A stretch of 64,000 nt of DNA from Raphanus sativus (Eukaryota > Streptophyta > Magnoliopsida > Brassicales > Brassicaceae). The position numbers and the translations under genes were made by a program. Below are positions 26,901-38,639 of this stretch, in pieces (the first letter of the stretch is position 1; the number at the start of each line of letters is the position of its first letter). The notes under the pieces were generated by a model. The model had not been told where the DNA came from, did no database searches, and worked only from the letters and a program-made list of their open reading frames with translations. The stretch lies in assembly GCF_000801105.2 (NCBI RefSeq), contig NC_079514.1, forward strand, positions 29,809,075-29,873,074. The letters run 5' to 3'.

Positions 26901-28071
26901 GTCCCATTTTATCTTTGAGTCTCAGTAGGTATAATCGGTTTCTGTTGGCTTTGACAGAGAGATGAAAGAACTTAGAGTTCCTATCACCTAGTCTTAACCA
27001 TTTCTCCCTGCTTTTTTGTCTCCAAAACATCTCCTCCTCTTTGTATGCTTGCATCAATTCTTTTTTAATTGAGTTGATGATGAACCAACAAGGGTACGAT
27101 CTAGACTGAAACCACTCTAGACGCTCATGAAGTTTATTGATTTTGTCCTTCGCATTAAACCTCCTCTTGCGCTTCCAAGCACTCATAATTTCCCTGCATT
27201 TCCTTATTCTGACTGCCACAGATGAGTTTTGCTTTAGACTTTGCCAAGCTCCTTCTACTTCTCGTTTCGCATCAGGGTGGTGTAGCAATCTCTTATCAAA
27301 TCTGAACTGACCCTTATGTATCTCAGGATTAGCACAAAGATTCACCCATACTAGTCTGTGGTCGGAGCCTCTCTTCGCCAAAAAGGATTGATTAGATCCT
27401 GGAAAGGTATCATGCCAAGCTTTGTTACCAAAGCATCTGTCAAGACAGCATTGAACCCATTTCTTCCACCTCATCCCTCCCCATGTGAACCTATCTCCTT
27501 TGCTAGGTAGTTCTTTCATGTTACACACTGCTAACATGTCCGCAAAGCATTTGAAGGATCCTTCCGGTCTCATTGGTCCTCCTGACTTCTCCTCATTGCT
27601 TAAAATTTCATTGAAATCTCCAACAATGCACCAAGGTTCCATTCTTCCTATGCCAAGTCTACTTAACCTCTCCTAAACCACACTTTTCCCGTCTGTTGCT
27701 GATTCACCATAGATGCAGGTTAAGTAAAAGGCATGATCACCAAACTTCACAAAAAGATCAATAATATTCTTGTCTGAACTCTTAACGCAAACTTGTACAT
27801 TATTCTTCCACAAAACAGCTAGTCCCCCACTGTATCCAACTGGATTCACAGTGTGAACTTGCTCATAGCCCAACCAAACTTGAAGATCCACTACTACATT
27901 CCTACATTTTTTTGTTTCCATTAAAAATAAAATCTCCGGGAAATGGTGTTGACGCATCTCCCGCAGTCTCTGAATTGTCAAACCTTGAGGCCGCCCCAAG
28001 CTTTGACAATTCCAACTCATAAAGCTCATTGGACATTCGGCAGTCCCTCTTTTGGGACCACCTTTAGGCAC
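23907..28071 (-). pseudogene. LINE ORF2: endonuclease / reverse transcriptase / RNase H-like, two lesions
   Basis: The minus-strand frame opens at about 28071. The endonuclease part has SFMSWNCQSLGRPQGLT, LFLMETK and, further on, IVGDFNEIL and GSDHRLV of the exonuclease-endonuclease-phosphatase fold. The reverse transcriptase part has LRPISLCSVLYK, IKTDMSKAYDRVEW, GIRQGDPLSPFLF and the catalytic box LFFADDSLFL. A zf-RVT stretch (PKIRVFLWKVLSEAIPVADL, CQLCG) and a C-terminal RNase H-like region (GGAWVVRNHRGVVL) follow. Two faults interrupt it: an in-frame TAG at 27673-27675, probably from a Trp codon, and a 1-nt shift near 26203 just before the GIRQGDPLSP motif. It therefore cannot make full-length protein from this copy, although most of the sequence is well preserved. 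Confidence 0.92.
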
Positions 28072-29496
28072 ACTGCCTTAGTTGATGTGGATGACTTTTC
28101 TTCCTTCTCATCTGAACACTTCCTCTTCTTACTTCCAACTATATGTTTTCCTTCCCTTCTGCCTTTCTCAACGCCTTCATCTCTCCTTGTAGCTTCTCTT
28201 TTCCTTTGTTCTCTCACTGCTTTAGGAGGTCTTCTTCTGATAACTGGCCTTCTCTTTACTATCCCGGAAGAACAGGGAGCAAAAGAGCCAGCCCTGAATA
28301 CCGTAGGAAAGTCAGAGAGACGATCATTAAAGCTTTCAGCAGAGCCTTTCTCCTCAAGCAAACATCTCTGCACAGGATCAGAACGCAACGATGCAATGGA
28401 GTACGCTTTAGAGGAGTCCGCTAGGAGTTTCCCAGAGGTGATGTGTGTACTCAAAGCTCTTGCACCTTCGGAGTTGTCAATGTAGTCGAAAACCAGTCCT
28501 TTACCCATGTTAAGATCAGTCGTGATCACCGGAGGAGCTTCCAATCTCAGGATTGATCTTTGAGACATAGGGTTTTTCGACACCTCCCTTAGAGATTGTT
28601 GAATTCTATCCACTTTAGTCGCATGACTACCTCCAGTATCAGCCTTCAAGTACTTCCTCATCTCCTCAAGTACATCATTTGCAATCTTGCTTCTTCCAGT
28701 CACCGGGTCTGTCCCCATCAAAGACTCATCAATGATACCAAACAGTATGTCTTCTTCTGGTATGGTAGTTTGCTTCTTCTTCAAGCTTTCTGTCATCTTT
28801 TCTCTTCTCAGCCTAGAATCCTCTTGTCTCTGTTTAATCACCAAAGGACAGTAGTCCTTCTCATGATTGAGCCTTTGACAGTGAAAACACCGTTTTTGAA
28901 CTCTCTCATAATGAAAGAAAATATCTGTTGGCTTTCCTTTGATTGTGATCGTCTTTGACCTTCTGAGAGGATTTGCTACGTTGAACTTCACCTGAACTCT
29001 GATGAAGTCTTGTGTTATCGGCTTGGATGGGTCATAAGCTACCACCACCGTCTTCCCCACAAGGTCTCCAAGAGCTGTAAGTGCTTCAGTAGTGTAGCAG
29101 TTGACCGGAATGTTGCTTATTTGAACCCAAATCAGTACATAATGCAGATAGTCTCCTGGTGGGTTTTCCACCCACCTTTCCACTACTATCACCCACTCAT
29201 TGAATGTGTGCACCCCTTTCTAACACATCTAACAGGTCGTGTTCATTCTGAAAAATGAACTGAAACCTTTCCTGAGATAAGGCTATTCCTCTCACTCGCC
29301 CTTCCTTCTCCCACTTCCTCGGCATTCTCATTATCAGACCCGGCATCTTTTGACAATGAGGGTTGAGAATCCTACCAATCAGACTGAGCTTGTTTTCCTC
29401 TGCTGAACTGAACTCTGGTAACTCTGGCATTGCGAATGGAGTGTCTTCTTCCTCCAATGACAAAGCCATCAGTGCTTTATCCATGGCCAACGACAT
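28026..29496 (-). pseudogene. LINE ORF1: gag-like nucleic-acid-binding protein with zinc knuckle, one frameshift
   Basis: The N-terminal frame (29496-29197, starting MSLAMDKALMALSLEEED) is a DUF4283-like region. The frame then shifts near 29213 and continues (29213-28026) with EWVIVVERWVENPP. The CCHC zinc knuckle reads CFHCQRLNHEKDYC (C-x2-C-x4-H-x4-C). The C-terminal third is basic and low-complexity (KKRKCSDEKEEKSS). It overlaps the start of ORF2 by about 45 nt in another frame. ORF1 proteins coat LINE RNA. The frameshift makes this copy defective. Confidence 0.88.
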
Positions 29497-30745
29497 GATT
29501 TAATGCTTAAAGCTTCTCACTTTCTCAATAACTTCTTACCCACCTTCACCAACTTGTTCTTAATAAATGAAGAACAGTTGGATAAACAGCTAAGAGTTTT
29601 GAAAAAAAGAAGCAAAGTAGACGCTAATACCAAAGAAAGGTTGACAATTTGCTTCTAAAAACGTGTTTTAACTAACAAAGTTCACTGCTCGATGCTTAAC
29701 ACCCTTTAGACCGCTGGATAAAACCTATAGCCCACGAGAGGACGCTTGAGAGGATATTCTACCTCTACTTTCTCTCTCCGATATCTTGAGAAGTTCTTAC
29801 GATGGTTTGCCTGTTCGGGTCTGGTTTAAAAACATTGGATGTGTTTTAATTATTTGTAATTGTTTGTGACGTCCGAATGGGACAACTGACAGCACATATA
29901 TACATATAGACCGATCTTCCTATCTCTCTTCCTCCTTCACTTTTATGTTCACTTTCTATCTTTAGTTCTATAGTTCAATAATACTTCTATGGAGTATATT
30001 TTGTTATTTTTTACTTCTAGTTTTTTTTTTGCTAAACATAATCTATAAAAGAAAGGCTTTACAAAAATCAAATTTAAGAACAGAAAAGGACAGACGAGGA
30101 ATAATGTGCTAGAAGCATGTTATAAAATTTATAGCTTAATAAGCTAAAAGCTTACAGAACAAGAAAATCTGATTCCTAATTAGTCTTATGAGGAAACTCA
30201 TTACACATGTCATCGACATTTATTTATTTTAACATTTAGTAATTTGCAATTTCTGTCACATTATCAAACACAATCTAGCTAATATCCTTTTCTCACTTTT
30301 ATAATTGTTTTTTCCCTAAAATCATGTTCGATTTTTTGTTGCTAGTAATCAGTAATTAAAACATGTTCGTTATGCAACTTTTGGTAATTTGCTTCAACCG
30401 ATCGAGACTTTCAAAAATAGACCAAGCAGTTAATTTATAACATCAAAAATTTATCGTTAATTGCGGAAATCTTTCGGCAAAAAGTAATCGTTTCAGGAAC
30501 AACAAAACAAACATACTTTGATTGTTGTTGCTGGTAGGTGGTATCTAACATTAACAATCAAACAAACTACATATCGTGTCGCTCATGCCAAACAACTCGC
30601 TTTGATTAGTATGTCGAATAACAAATATATATAAGACCATTATACATAAAACTACGTAAACCCATATAGGTTTAAAGTACGTAATACATAAAAGTAAAAA
30701 GCTTAAAGTTTCAAAAAACAAAATCATAATTTAAAAATATGAACA

Positions 30746-31111
30746 TTATAAAACAAAGTCTTCCGTCTGATCAGAGGCTGGTGATGATCCATATATCTCG
30801 ATTAGCTTTTGCAACACGACGACTTGGTTCCTAAGCCTGACGATGTAATCCGCCGTTTCTTGAAACAGCTGTTCCGTATCTCCACTATTTGGTTTCTTCT
30901 CCACGTGATGATTGTGGTCCGTTTTGTTCGTCTCTGACGGAGGAAGAAGACTCTTAAGCGCCTGAAGCTTCTCGGAGAACTTATCTACGCTGTTTCCAGA
31001 GCAGTTCCTGAGAATGCTGGCTCGTGAAGAAACATCTGATCTTCTGCTTCCTAGTTTCTTGCTGTTTCTTCTTCCTCCTCTCGAGGATCTTTGAGTCTTC
31101 AAGATTCTCAT
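30746..31111 (-). CDS. small atypical bHLH protein, copy A
   Basis: A single 121-residue frame starts MRILKTQRSSRGGRRNSKKL. Residues about 44-55 (DKFSEKLQALKSLLPP) form a first helix. After a polar loop (about 57-78) a second helix reads LFQETADYIVRLRNQVVVLQ. This is the helix-loop-helix of the small atypical bHLH group, as in UPB1 or PAR1 relatives. The basic stretch lies far in front and lacks the usual Glu-Arg contact residues, so it probably dimerises without binding DNA itself; that is inference. By recall it matches At5g39240. The 5' leader has a short upstream frame (31414-31211) that need not be translated. The second copy (59505-59870) encodes an identical protein. Confidence 0.82.
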   Translation of the reverse strand: MRILKTQRSSRGGRRNSKKLGSRRSDVSSRASILRNCSGNSVDKFSEKLQALKSLLPPSETNKTDHNHHVEKKPNSGDTEQLFQETADYIVRLRNQVVVLQKLIEIYGSSPASDQTEDFVL

Positions 31112-34100
31112 CCTGAACGAAGAAGAAGAGAGGATTAGTTGTAATAGACTTTTGTTTCTTTATTTGTTTGAATGAGAGAAGAAAGAAGATTGGGGTTTAT
31201 GTACGCTTGGTCACTCGTTTATGCCCCTGGAGTTACTGTTTATTACGATAGTGCCACTAGTGGTGCTTTCATTCCTCTGTTTGTCGTCTTGCGCTTTTGT
31301 TTTTTGGTTGGGCCCTTGTGGTTTTAAAAAATCTTGATAATATCTTACTCTCACGTGCTCGTTGCCAAGTATCTCTCTCAGGGGTATAACCGTACGTAAA
31401 CTAGTTTCATCCAATCTATATTTTGAACTTCATATTCAACATAGAATGATGTTTGCTACATTGGTTATTAGCTTATTATATAACTTATTCTGTCTTCTTG
31501 GATCATTTCTTATTTCTTTGAAGAACAAGCCTAAAATACTAAACGCCAAATTGCCTGAAAGTTTTAGTTGTACGAATACCGACAGAACTGACATGTGGAG
31601 AGAAGGGTATATGTGTCAGTTGCTAAGATGGGAAAACCGGTTAAGTTAGCAAAGAGAGGAAGTGGGTGACGAGTGCACATTTGCCATATGATTTGACAGT
31701 AAAAGCCTGAGCCTTCTGTGAGGGCACATGATAAGTGTTTTTTGACAAATATGGTTTCCCTATATTACCCTTCTATAGTTATCCATAATTCATTTTTTGG
31801 GCATAACCATAATTCATTTTATATACATATTTAGAATTAACTGTATGTACGAAGAAGGACGTTCACTTTGTTTATTTATAATCAAATGATTCAGTCAGTT
31901 TCATTTGATCAAATAAGTGTTTTCGTTTGATATCTTTGTTGGACCCCTTTTTGTTTTCTGTCAAGGTTGGACCCGTATGTTGTTCATTGTAATCTTTGTG
32001 TTTACTCTTCTGTTTAACATGGGTGATAACTCATGTCTTTTTCTTTATATTAAATGTCAATATCATAAGACAATATATATATCATAAGACAATTTTTTTC
32101 AAAAAAAATATATCATAAGATTTGATATTTTTGTTCCTTTCTGACTACATATTCTAAAAAAAAAATTGTTCTTCTACTGTGTTCAAGTAAAATAAGTTTT
32201 TTTTTGTAAACAAAAGTAAGTAAAATAAGTGACGAACAAGTGACAATTTATGAAATTATATTTTTATTTGAATATGTGACTGCTATTTTCACCATTCCAA
32301 AACGTCTTTCAATTTTTTGGTAATTTTAAAATTGATTTCAATTATATACTTTAGACTTGCTAAAAACCTAAAAAGCCAATTATAGCGTTTATGATTATCT
32401 TATGAGGGGCAATTTGGTCAATAAAAGGAGAGAATAAGCGCATTAAAACAAAATGTGCTTCGTAGAGAGGTGTTGCATGTGAATCTGTTATGAGCAAGCA
32501 AACCCTCATTGGACAAACAGTTTTTATTTTTTTTAAATGATAAATTTTGAATCAGAAAAACAAGTTGTTTTGAAGTAAGAGAACCGGGAAAAATTAAACC
32601 GGAACCGGTTTGATTAAAAAGGACAGAGAAAAAGAGCATGTGAAAGCACATGGAAGAAGATAAAGCAAAGGAGACAGAGAAGGAAGCATGGAAGTGATCA
32701 GAGAGCATGTTCTGTATATTCCCTGCATGCAAATAGCTTCCTGCTCTTTTTTATTTGATAATGCCAAAAAATAGGAAGATTATATAATTAAGATGGTTCT
32801 AAGATTTGATTAATTTAATAAATAAAAAGGAAGGGGTTATCTTTTAATAGTTTTGATTTGGTGCACATGGTTTACTATCTAGATTTCAGGTTAATAGCAT
32901 GTGTTTAGCTGTTCCACCCCGTGACTGATTTGTGTACATTGATGGGAATAATAAGTTCATTTGACTACTACTACTAATAATAATAATAATTTATCTAGCT
33001 TTAGATATTGGGAAATTGCACCCTATAACTATAAAAAAAAATCAAATCCACTGTCTAACCAAAAACACCCTCTTTCTCTTTATTTCTCTTCCTATCTCTC
33101 TTTAACTTCTCGCTGAAAATCTAACTACCTCTTTTTTTTGGTTATTTGGCAAATAAACCATTAGATATTCCTAGTTTACCGAAATGTTCAACTAGTCTCG
33201 GAGATGAGCATATCCTTTAGCAATAAATCCACCACGGTCCACGGCTAAAGCATTGGAACCAAAGTCTTAGTGACCAAATGATCCATGCATAGAGTTTTGA
33301 CTCTGTAGAACTGAACACGAGGCCGTAGTGAGACTACGTTTTTGGTCTATTGTGCCAGCAGATAGGGGTTGAACTTTATAATCTTCTAGTAAAAAAGTTT
33401 CTGCTAATGAACTATGGGTACATGGCCGGATATAGGCGTAAACCAGTGAAACATTAATTTTGGCCTCAAAAGTTATTTTTTTACTAATGTTCTTAATAAA
33501 TGTTCTAATCCTTTTAAATTTCTGATCGGTCTGTATAGGTAAACCACATGGATCAAAGTCTAAATGATCAAACTGGCTCATGCATAGAGATTGGAAAACG
33601 TGGGCTACAACAAGTTTACGTCCTTAACTGATTCAATACCAGTGACCAAGCACGGTTAACTTTATTATAACGAATAATGCAGTATTTCTATTAGTCCTTT
33701 TGTCAATAACATAGGATAAATTTTGAAAAATACAGATGTTGTTTAGTCAGTACTGTGTTTAGTTGATCATGTTCTGACCAATGTGAAGTTATTTCTCAAA
33801 TCTCAACGTGTTCATACATGTTGCACATCTGTAGTTGATTATGTATTCATGTTCTAACCAATATATAGTTATTTCTCAACGTGTTAATACATGTTTCACA
33901 TCTGTATTTGAATTGGAGTGTCGACATTTCGTTATGAACTGGCAACACAAAAACAGTAAATAAAATTCTAATTTCTATTATTTGATTTTATTCAGTAACC
34001 CACCAATATAACAAAACTTATTTACAAAGAAAGTAGATAAGTTTTGATAATTTATAAAGCAAAACCATACTGACGCACTGTATCAGCTATATTCATTCTT

Positions 34101-34393
34101 AATATTTATATCTTCAATAAAAAGTTCTCAACGCCTTACACAGTATAATGGATACATGTGCTAATAAGGAGGTGAGAGAACAAAAGTTTATGGCTTTTGT
34201 TTTGTTTGTTTGATGAAAGTGGAAGTGATGAGGGACAAAATGATATAGGGCCGGGACAATATATTTTTCTTTGTATAAATAAGTAACAAAAAGTCTCTAC
34301 AAAATTAGATGTTGACGAGACATCTTTTTACTGCCTTGTGTTCCTTCCTTAACATTCTGCGTCTCAAATCAAAACTGAAAAACATTCGATTAC

Positions 34394-34413
34394 ACTTTGT
34401 TAAAGTTTGTTTT
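34394..34413. other. probable transposon excision footprint in copy A
   Basis: The 20 bases read ACTTTGTTAAAGTTTGTTTT. In copy B the same place has ACTTTGTTTT, a 675-bp transposon, then ACTTTGTTTT. Copy A thus keeps two flanking duplications back to back with four junction bases changed (TTAC to AAAG), the type of scar left when a DNA transposon is cut out and repaired. Confidence 0.7.
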
Positions 34414-34559
34414 ACTTTAAGTTTTAACCCGTGAAATATGGCCCAAAATTAATATCTATATAGTATTGACCGTGATAAACTATACACATCCGGATGATGA
34501 GGTATAGATGAATTTTCATTCTAAATAACAGGATGTCTTAAACCATTTATGTAATGTAG

Positions 34560-35467
34560 AAATGGGCCCAGGGCAAATACCCGCTAAATTTTGGATTTTA
34601 ATACTCGGACTGATTTATTCAAGTAGTTAAATTTGCTATCTGTATCTGATTCGTTTAGACGGGTATTTGACTATTTGTTGTACCAAATACTTGTCAAAAT
34701 TTTGAATATTTGCAAATTATTTATAACTTGACTTGTTTTGTTACTTACTTAAATCGTTTACTTAAATCTAAATGGTTTGATTACTTAAATTATATTTATA
34801 TTTAAAATATTTGAAACTCAAACTACAAAATATTTTGGATTGAAATTAGATAATTAGACTTCAGTATATTAATAAAGTTTTTTTCTATTTTCTAAATCAC
34901 TAATCTCTTACGAGTTTTGTTTATGAAAATGTAATTGTCAACATTTATATTGTTTATAAAAACATAAATGTTAATAACACATATTTAATAAATATCAAAA
35001 ATAATTATTATATAAAAATGGGGAGCAAGTAACGAGTCAAGTAATTACAAAAATAACTAGATTTGATACTTAGACTTGTATTTGCAACTAATAAAGATAG
35101 ATCCAAATTTTAGCAAAAAACTAATAAAGATAGATACTTGTTAGTTGACTTGACGATAGCAAATACTTGTTTTTCAAGTCGAATACTGGACAAATAACAG
35201 GTATAAGCCGAATATCAAGTAGTTATGCCCAACCCTAATAATGATGCAATCGGTCAATGCCTAAATAGCTATACTAGGTACCTATTAGTTTGTTTTTTAA
35301 AATAAAATGTTAAAATTTAGGTAAGTATTAGTTGCCAGCATCAACTAAAAAAACAAAATTACAGTCATAACTGTTTTTAATATTTCCATCTCTCTTAAGC
35401 TCTTCACTTCCTCCGCCTGTGATTGTGGTTTCGGCGATGCACATCCTTATTGTCACGCGTCGAGTTA
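34560..35467. other. intergenic, AT-rich, possible degenerate MULE-like repeat
   Basis: From GGGCCCAGGGCAAATACCCG (about 34565) to ATGCCCAACCCT (about 35226) the sequence resembles the ends of the GGGTGGGTAC-type elements, but I could not confirm a target duplication. No gene is evident. Confidence 0.3.
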
Positions 35468-36243
35468 GAGCATCTCCCACTCCACTCCAAAACCCACTCC
35501 AAATTCCATTTTACAGTAAAATTATTTCCAACTCCACTCCAAAACCCACTCCAAATTCCATTTTACAGTAAAATTATCTCCAACTCCACTCCAAAACCCA
35601 CTCCAAAATAGAGTAATAGACATGATTACTCCAAATATGAAGTAAACCAATTCATTACTCCAAAATAGAATTGAACTTTTTAATTTACAAAATGATCCTT
35701 CATATTTAAATATTTTCGTTTCTAATAAAATATTATTATAAATAAATATAATAATGTTATTTTACTGTATATATTATAAAATTTACTATTAATATTTATT
35801 AATTATATAAACAGCCATCTAGTGAAATATTTTATGTAACAAAATATATAATATAAAACAAAAAAATATTTGTAGTGAATAATTATAATAATTCTAATGA
35901 ATAATTTAAGTTGATGTATTATTGTGTTTAAACAATGTAATATAATTTTTAGTGTATTAAATATTTTTTTTTAAACTTTGTTGAGTAATTTTAATTATAA
36001 TAAAAAGTTAGTTGTGATTAATATTATATTTAATAGAAATGTTACAAAGTGAAAATGGACTGTTTTACAAATAGTATAAATGAAAGATGATATTACTATT
36101 TTAAAATAAATATAAAACATAAAATATTAAAAATATTCAATTTTGGAGTAGAAAATGAAGTAATACATTGGAGCAAAACCCTACTCCATTTTGGAGTTAT
36201 TTCATTTTAGAGTAAAAAATGGAGTAATACATTGGAGATGCTC
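35468..36243. mobile_element. Tourist-type MITE (GAGCATCTCC family), copy 1
   Basis: Ends GAGCATCTCC and GGAGATGCTC are inverted repeats with TTA on both sides (35465-35467 and 36244-36246), a PIF/Harbinger-type duplication. Near the left end a 52-bp unit (core CCACTCCAAAACCCACTCC) is repeated 2.5 times. A second family member lies at 49954-50633. Confidence 0.85.
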
Positions 36244-36249
36244 TTAATT

Positions 36250-37950
36250 TCTTGTGTTTCTTTTGTCTTTTTCTGTCTTTTGTATATCCTTTTTCTGTCT
36301 AATCCTTTTTTTTTGATATTTTCATCTTAATTGTATTATCTGTTTGAGAGGTATTGCCAACCTATTGGAGTCTCTCCTGATTATGTTTTCAAGTTTTTTT
36401 TGTTGATTTTGATTTATGGATTTTGCATGTCTGGGTCTTCTTAGATTTGTTTTTTTTTTCTTCTATTTATCAAGATATGTTCGAGTTTTATGTTCAGTCA
36501 GGTGATTGCGGTATGGGTTCCTAGTTCTATGGCTGTTGTTCTTGTCGTTACAGGTTTATCTCTTCTTCAAATTCTTCATCTTCGTTGTAGTTGCAGAGAA
36601 CAAATGTTCTTCAATTTTGTCCTTGCTTTCTCTCTGTAGGAGAAATCATTTTTCCGTGTTGGATGATTCCAACTTCATTTCATGTGGTTCATGCAACTAG
36701 GCTTTCAGGGTCTGATATTGTAGTAATATAATAATAAGATTCAATAATTTCATTTTGTCGGTAGATTGGGGGGGGGGGGATCTCTTCGAACTTGTTCCTG
36801 ATTCAAATGTTCTCGATTGCATCTTTGGGTCTTGTGATTCTTGTTGCTTGTACTTCGATTTAAAAATCAATCTTTGTGATTTGTGGATAATAGTTTGATC
36901 TTTTCTGTTTTAGTTTGTTTTTTCAAGTTTGGTGATCCTGTCTTTTTAGATTTTCGAGTTTTGTTTTACAAAGTTTGAAATTTTCCGGCTTAAAATTTTA
37001 CCAATATATTTTATTAATTTATCCTACTCATGTAATCATTTCATATTAATGAATTTTTAACTTAAAACAAATAATAAAAGAAAATTACTAGATAGTGGTT
37101 TATTTTGTTAGGTATCCTAATCAAAAGTATTATGTAACACATATAAGGGAGATAGTGAACAAAAAAAAACAAATAAGAGAGATAAACTAATCATCAACTC
37201 AGTGCTTAGTGTTTTGAGTGGAAACTCTAAAAATTTGATACATTTTGGCCAAACAAAAATAAGGATAATCTAAGTTATTCTTAAACTGATGTATCCAGAA
37301 ATACAAAATGTATCGACCATGAAACTCAAGCAGAAAAGGCTTTTCTAAAATAAAAATCCAAGCAAAAAGCATAAATCAAAATTACTGGAAAAATTACACT
37401 ATAACATACTTTCAACTTCTCTATTAACACTTTGAAATATTTCCAGCTAGTGATATACTTCATGACCACACCAACTTCATCCATGGGTTTGATGTGTATT
37501 GTTTTCTCAATGGTCATTGTTACAAAGGAGTGCATCATGGAGGTCGTAAACAACATTATGGATAGTTCACAGTTTGAAATCGGTTTTATGAAGATTGCTA
37601 AATGAAAAGAGGATAGTAACCACATTTTATTTATCCAGCACCGCTTCCCAAATACCTTGACCACAACTCTAGCCATAAATTTAACTACCACTAACCACAC
37701 ATTCTCTAAACACGTGAATGAGATAAATGAAGGTATAAAAGGCAATTTATGTTATCTTTTGCTGCACAAAGTACACCTCTAACTTAAAGCATGTCAAACT
37801 GTTAGACATCATTTAAAAAGTATGTTAACTTGTAAAACACTCAATCACTGGGATTTATATTTTAAATAGAATTGAATGTATGTTGTTAAGATGTTTGCTC
37901 CATATCTAAATCTTGATTCAGACGTTCTTTATTTGTTTTACTTTTTACGT
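36250..37950. other. intergenic DNA without a supportable gene
   Basis: T-rich DNA to about 36980, then AT-rich. A 139-codon open frame on the minus strand (37745-37326) shows no domain, and I do not call it a gene. A G-run sits at 36770-36779. Confidence 0.5.
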
Positions 37951-37964
37951 TATATAGGGGTGAT

Positions 37965-38616
37965 TAGGGGTGGGTACTTTACCCGATATCTGAAACTGCA
38001 CCAGAACCTGATCCGAAAAACTCTAACCAAAATCCGAACCGAATTAGCAAAATACCCGAATGAATATTAAGTTAGAAGAAATTGGATATCCGAACCCGAA
38101 TGGGTAATACCCAAACCCGAATGGATATCCGAAGATAACCAAACATATGTATGCTGACTCTTATATTTCTAATTTATATCTTTCATTTTATTTAAAATAT
38201 TTATATTAATGTTACACATACTTTGATATTCATTTAAAATGTACGCCAAACTTTTTATTTTATGTATTAACAAAATTTATATCCAAAATTTAAAAACAAT
38301 ATCTAAATTAATATATATATATATATATATTTGAAATATTATCTTCAAATCTATTAATCATTCAATCTATAAAAAAATAGAAAAATCAGTTAAGTAAAAT
38401 CTATATTTTTAAATACAAGAAATTTAAAAATAATTTTTTTTCTTTTAAAGTCTAAATATTCAAACCTAATCTGAAATAACCGAACCCGAACTAAAAATAC
38501 CTGAATCCGACCCGAAATAAAAAAGTACCCGAACGGGTTTTATATCTATGTACCAAAATACCCGAAAATCTAAAATACCCGATTCGAATCCGAACGGGTG
38601 CTCTAACGCCCACTTC
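37965..38616. mobile_element. MULE-like non-autonomous element, 652 bp
   Basis: A perfect 10-bp direct repeat TAGGGGTGAT flanks it (37955-37964 and 38617-38626). The ends TAGGGGTGGGTAC and ACGCCCACTTC are imperfect inverses. The interior repeats CCGAACCCGAA-type words near both ends with an AT-rich core, like the element at 63164-63838. It has no coding capacity. Confidence 0.78.
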
Positions 38617-38639
38617 TAGGGGTGATCATCCATAACAAA

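Larger units (their letters stand above)
23738..29810 (-). mobile_element. nearly full-length LINE (L1-like, plant type), 6.07 kb
   Basis: A perfect 17-bp target duplication CTGTTCGGGTCTGGTTT flanks the element (23721-23737 and 29811-29827). A poly(A) tail appears as the T-run at the left end, which sets the minus orientation. Two ORFs follow in the usual order: an ORF1 with zinc knuckle (28026-29496) and an ORF2 with endonuclease, reverse transcriptase, zf-RVT and RNase H-like regions (23907-28071). About 310 bp at the right end is the 5' untranslated part. The perfect duplication and only three obvious lesions point to a fairly recent insertion. Confidence 0.93.
29892..34566. repeat. segmental duplication, copy A
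   Basis: From GCACATATATACATATAGAC at 29892 the sequence matches 58652 onward in the same orientation, to at least 34566, which pairs with the window's last base. By eye I count about 20 small differences in some 4.7 kb. Copy A contains the bHLH gene, its flanks and a long intergenic part. It lacks the 675-bp transposon found in copy B. Copy A precedes the F-box and expansin genes, which by recalled Arabidopsis order is the native position. 31650-34390 is AT-rich without a supportable gene. Confidence 0.95.

Noticed and set aside
31211..31414. 67-codon frame upstream of the bHLH gene (also 59970-60173)
   Set aside because: Low-complexity C-terminus and no known family. At most an upstream leader ORF.
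32630..32740. Purine-rich stretch with CATGCATGC considered as a microRNA hairpin
   Set aside because: No extended complementary arm was found by eye, and it matches no microRNA that I know.
32418..33581. 104-codon minus-strand frames at 32418-32732 and 33267-33581 (repeated at 61178-61492 and 62027-62341)
   Set aside because: They recur only because the whole segment is duplicated; neither shows a recognisable domain, start context or splice structure.
37326..37745. 139-codon minus-strand open frame
   Set aside because: No domain, hydrophobic low-information composition, AT-rich surroundings and no splice partners. Likely chance.
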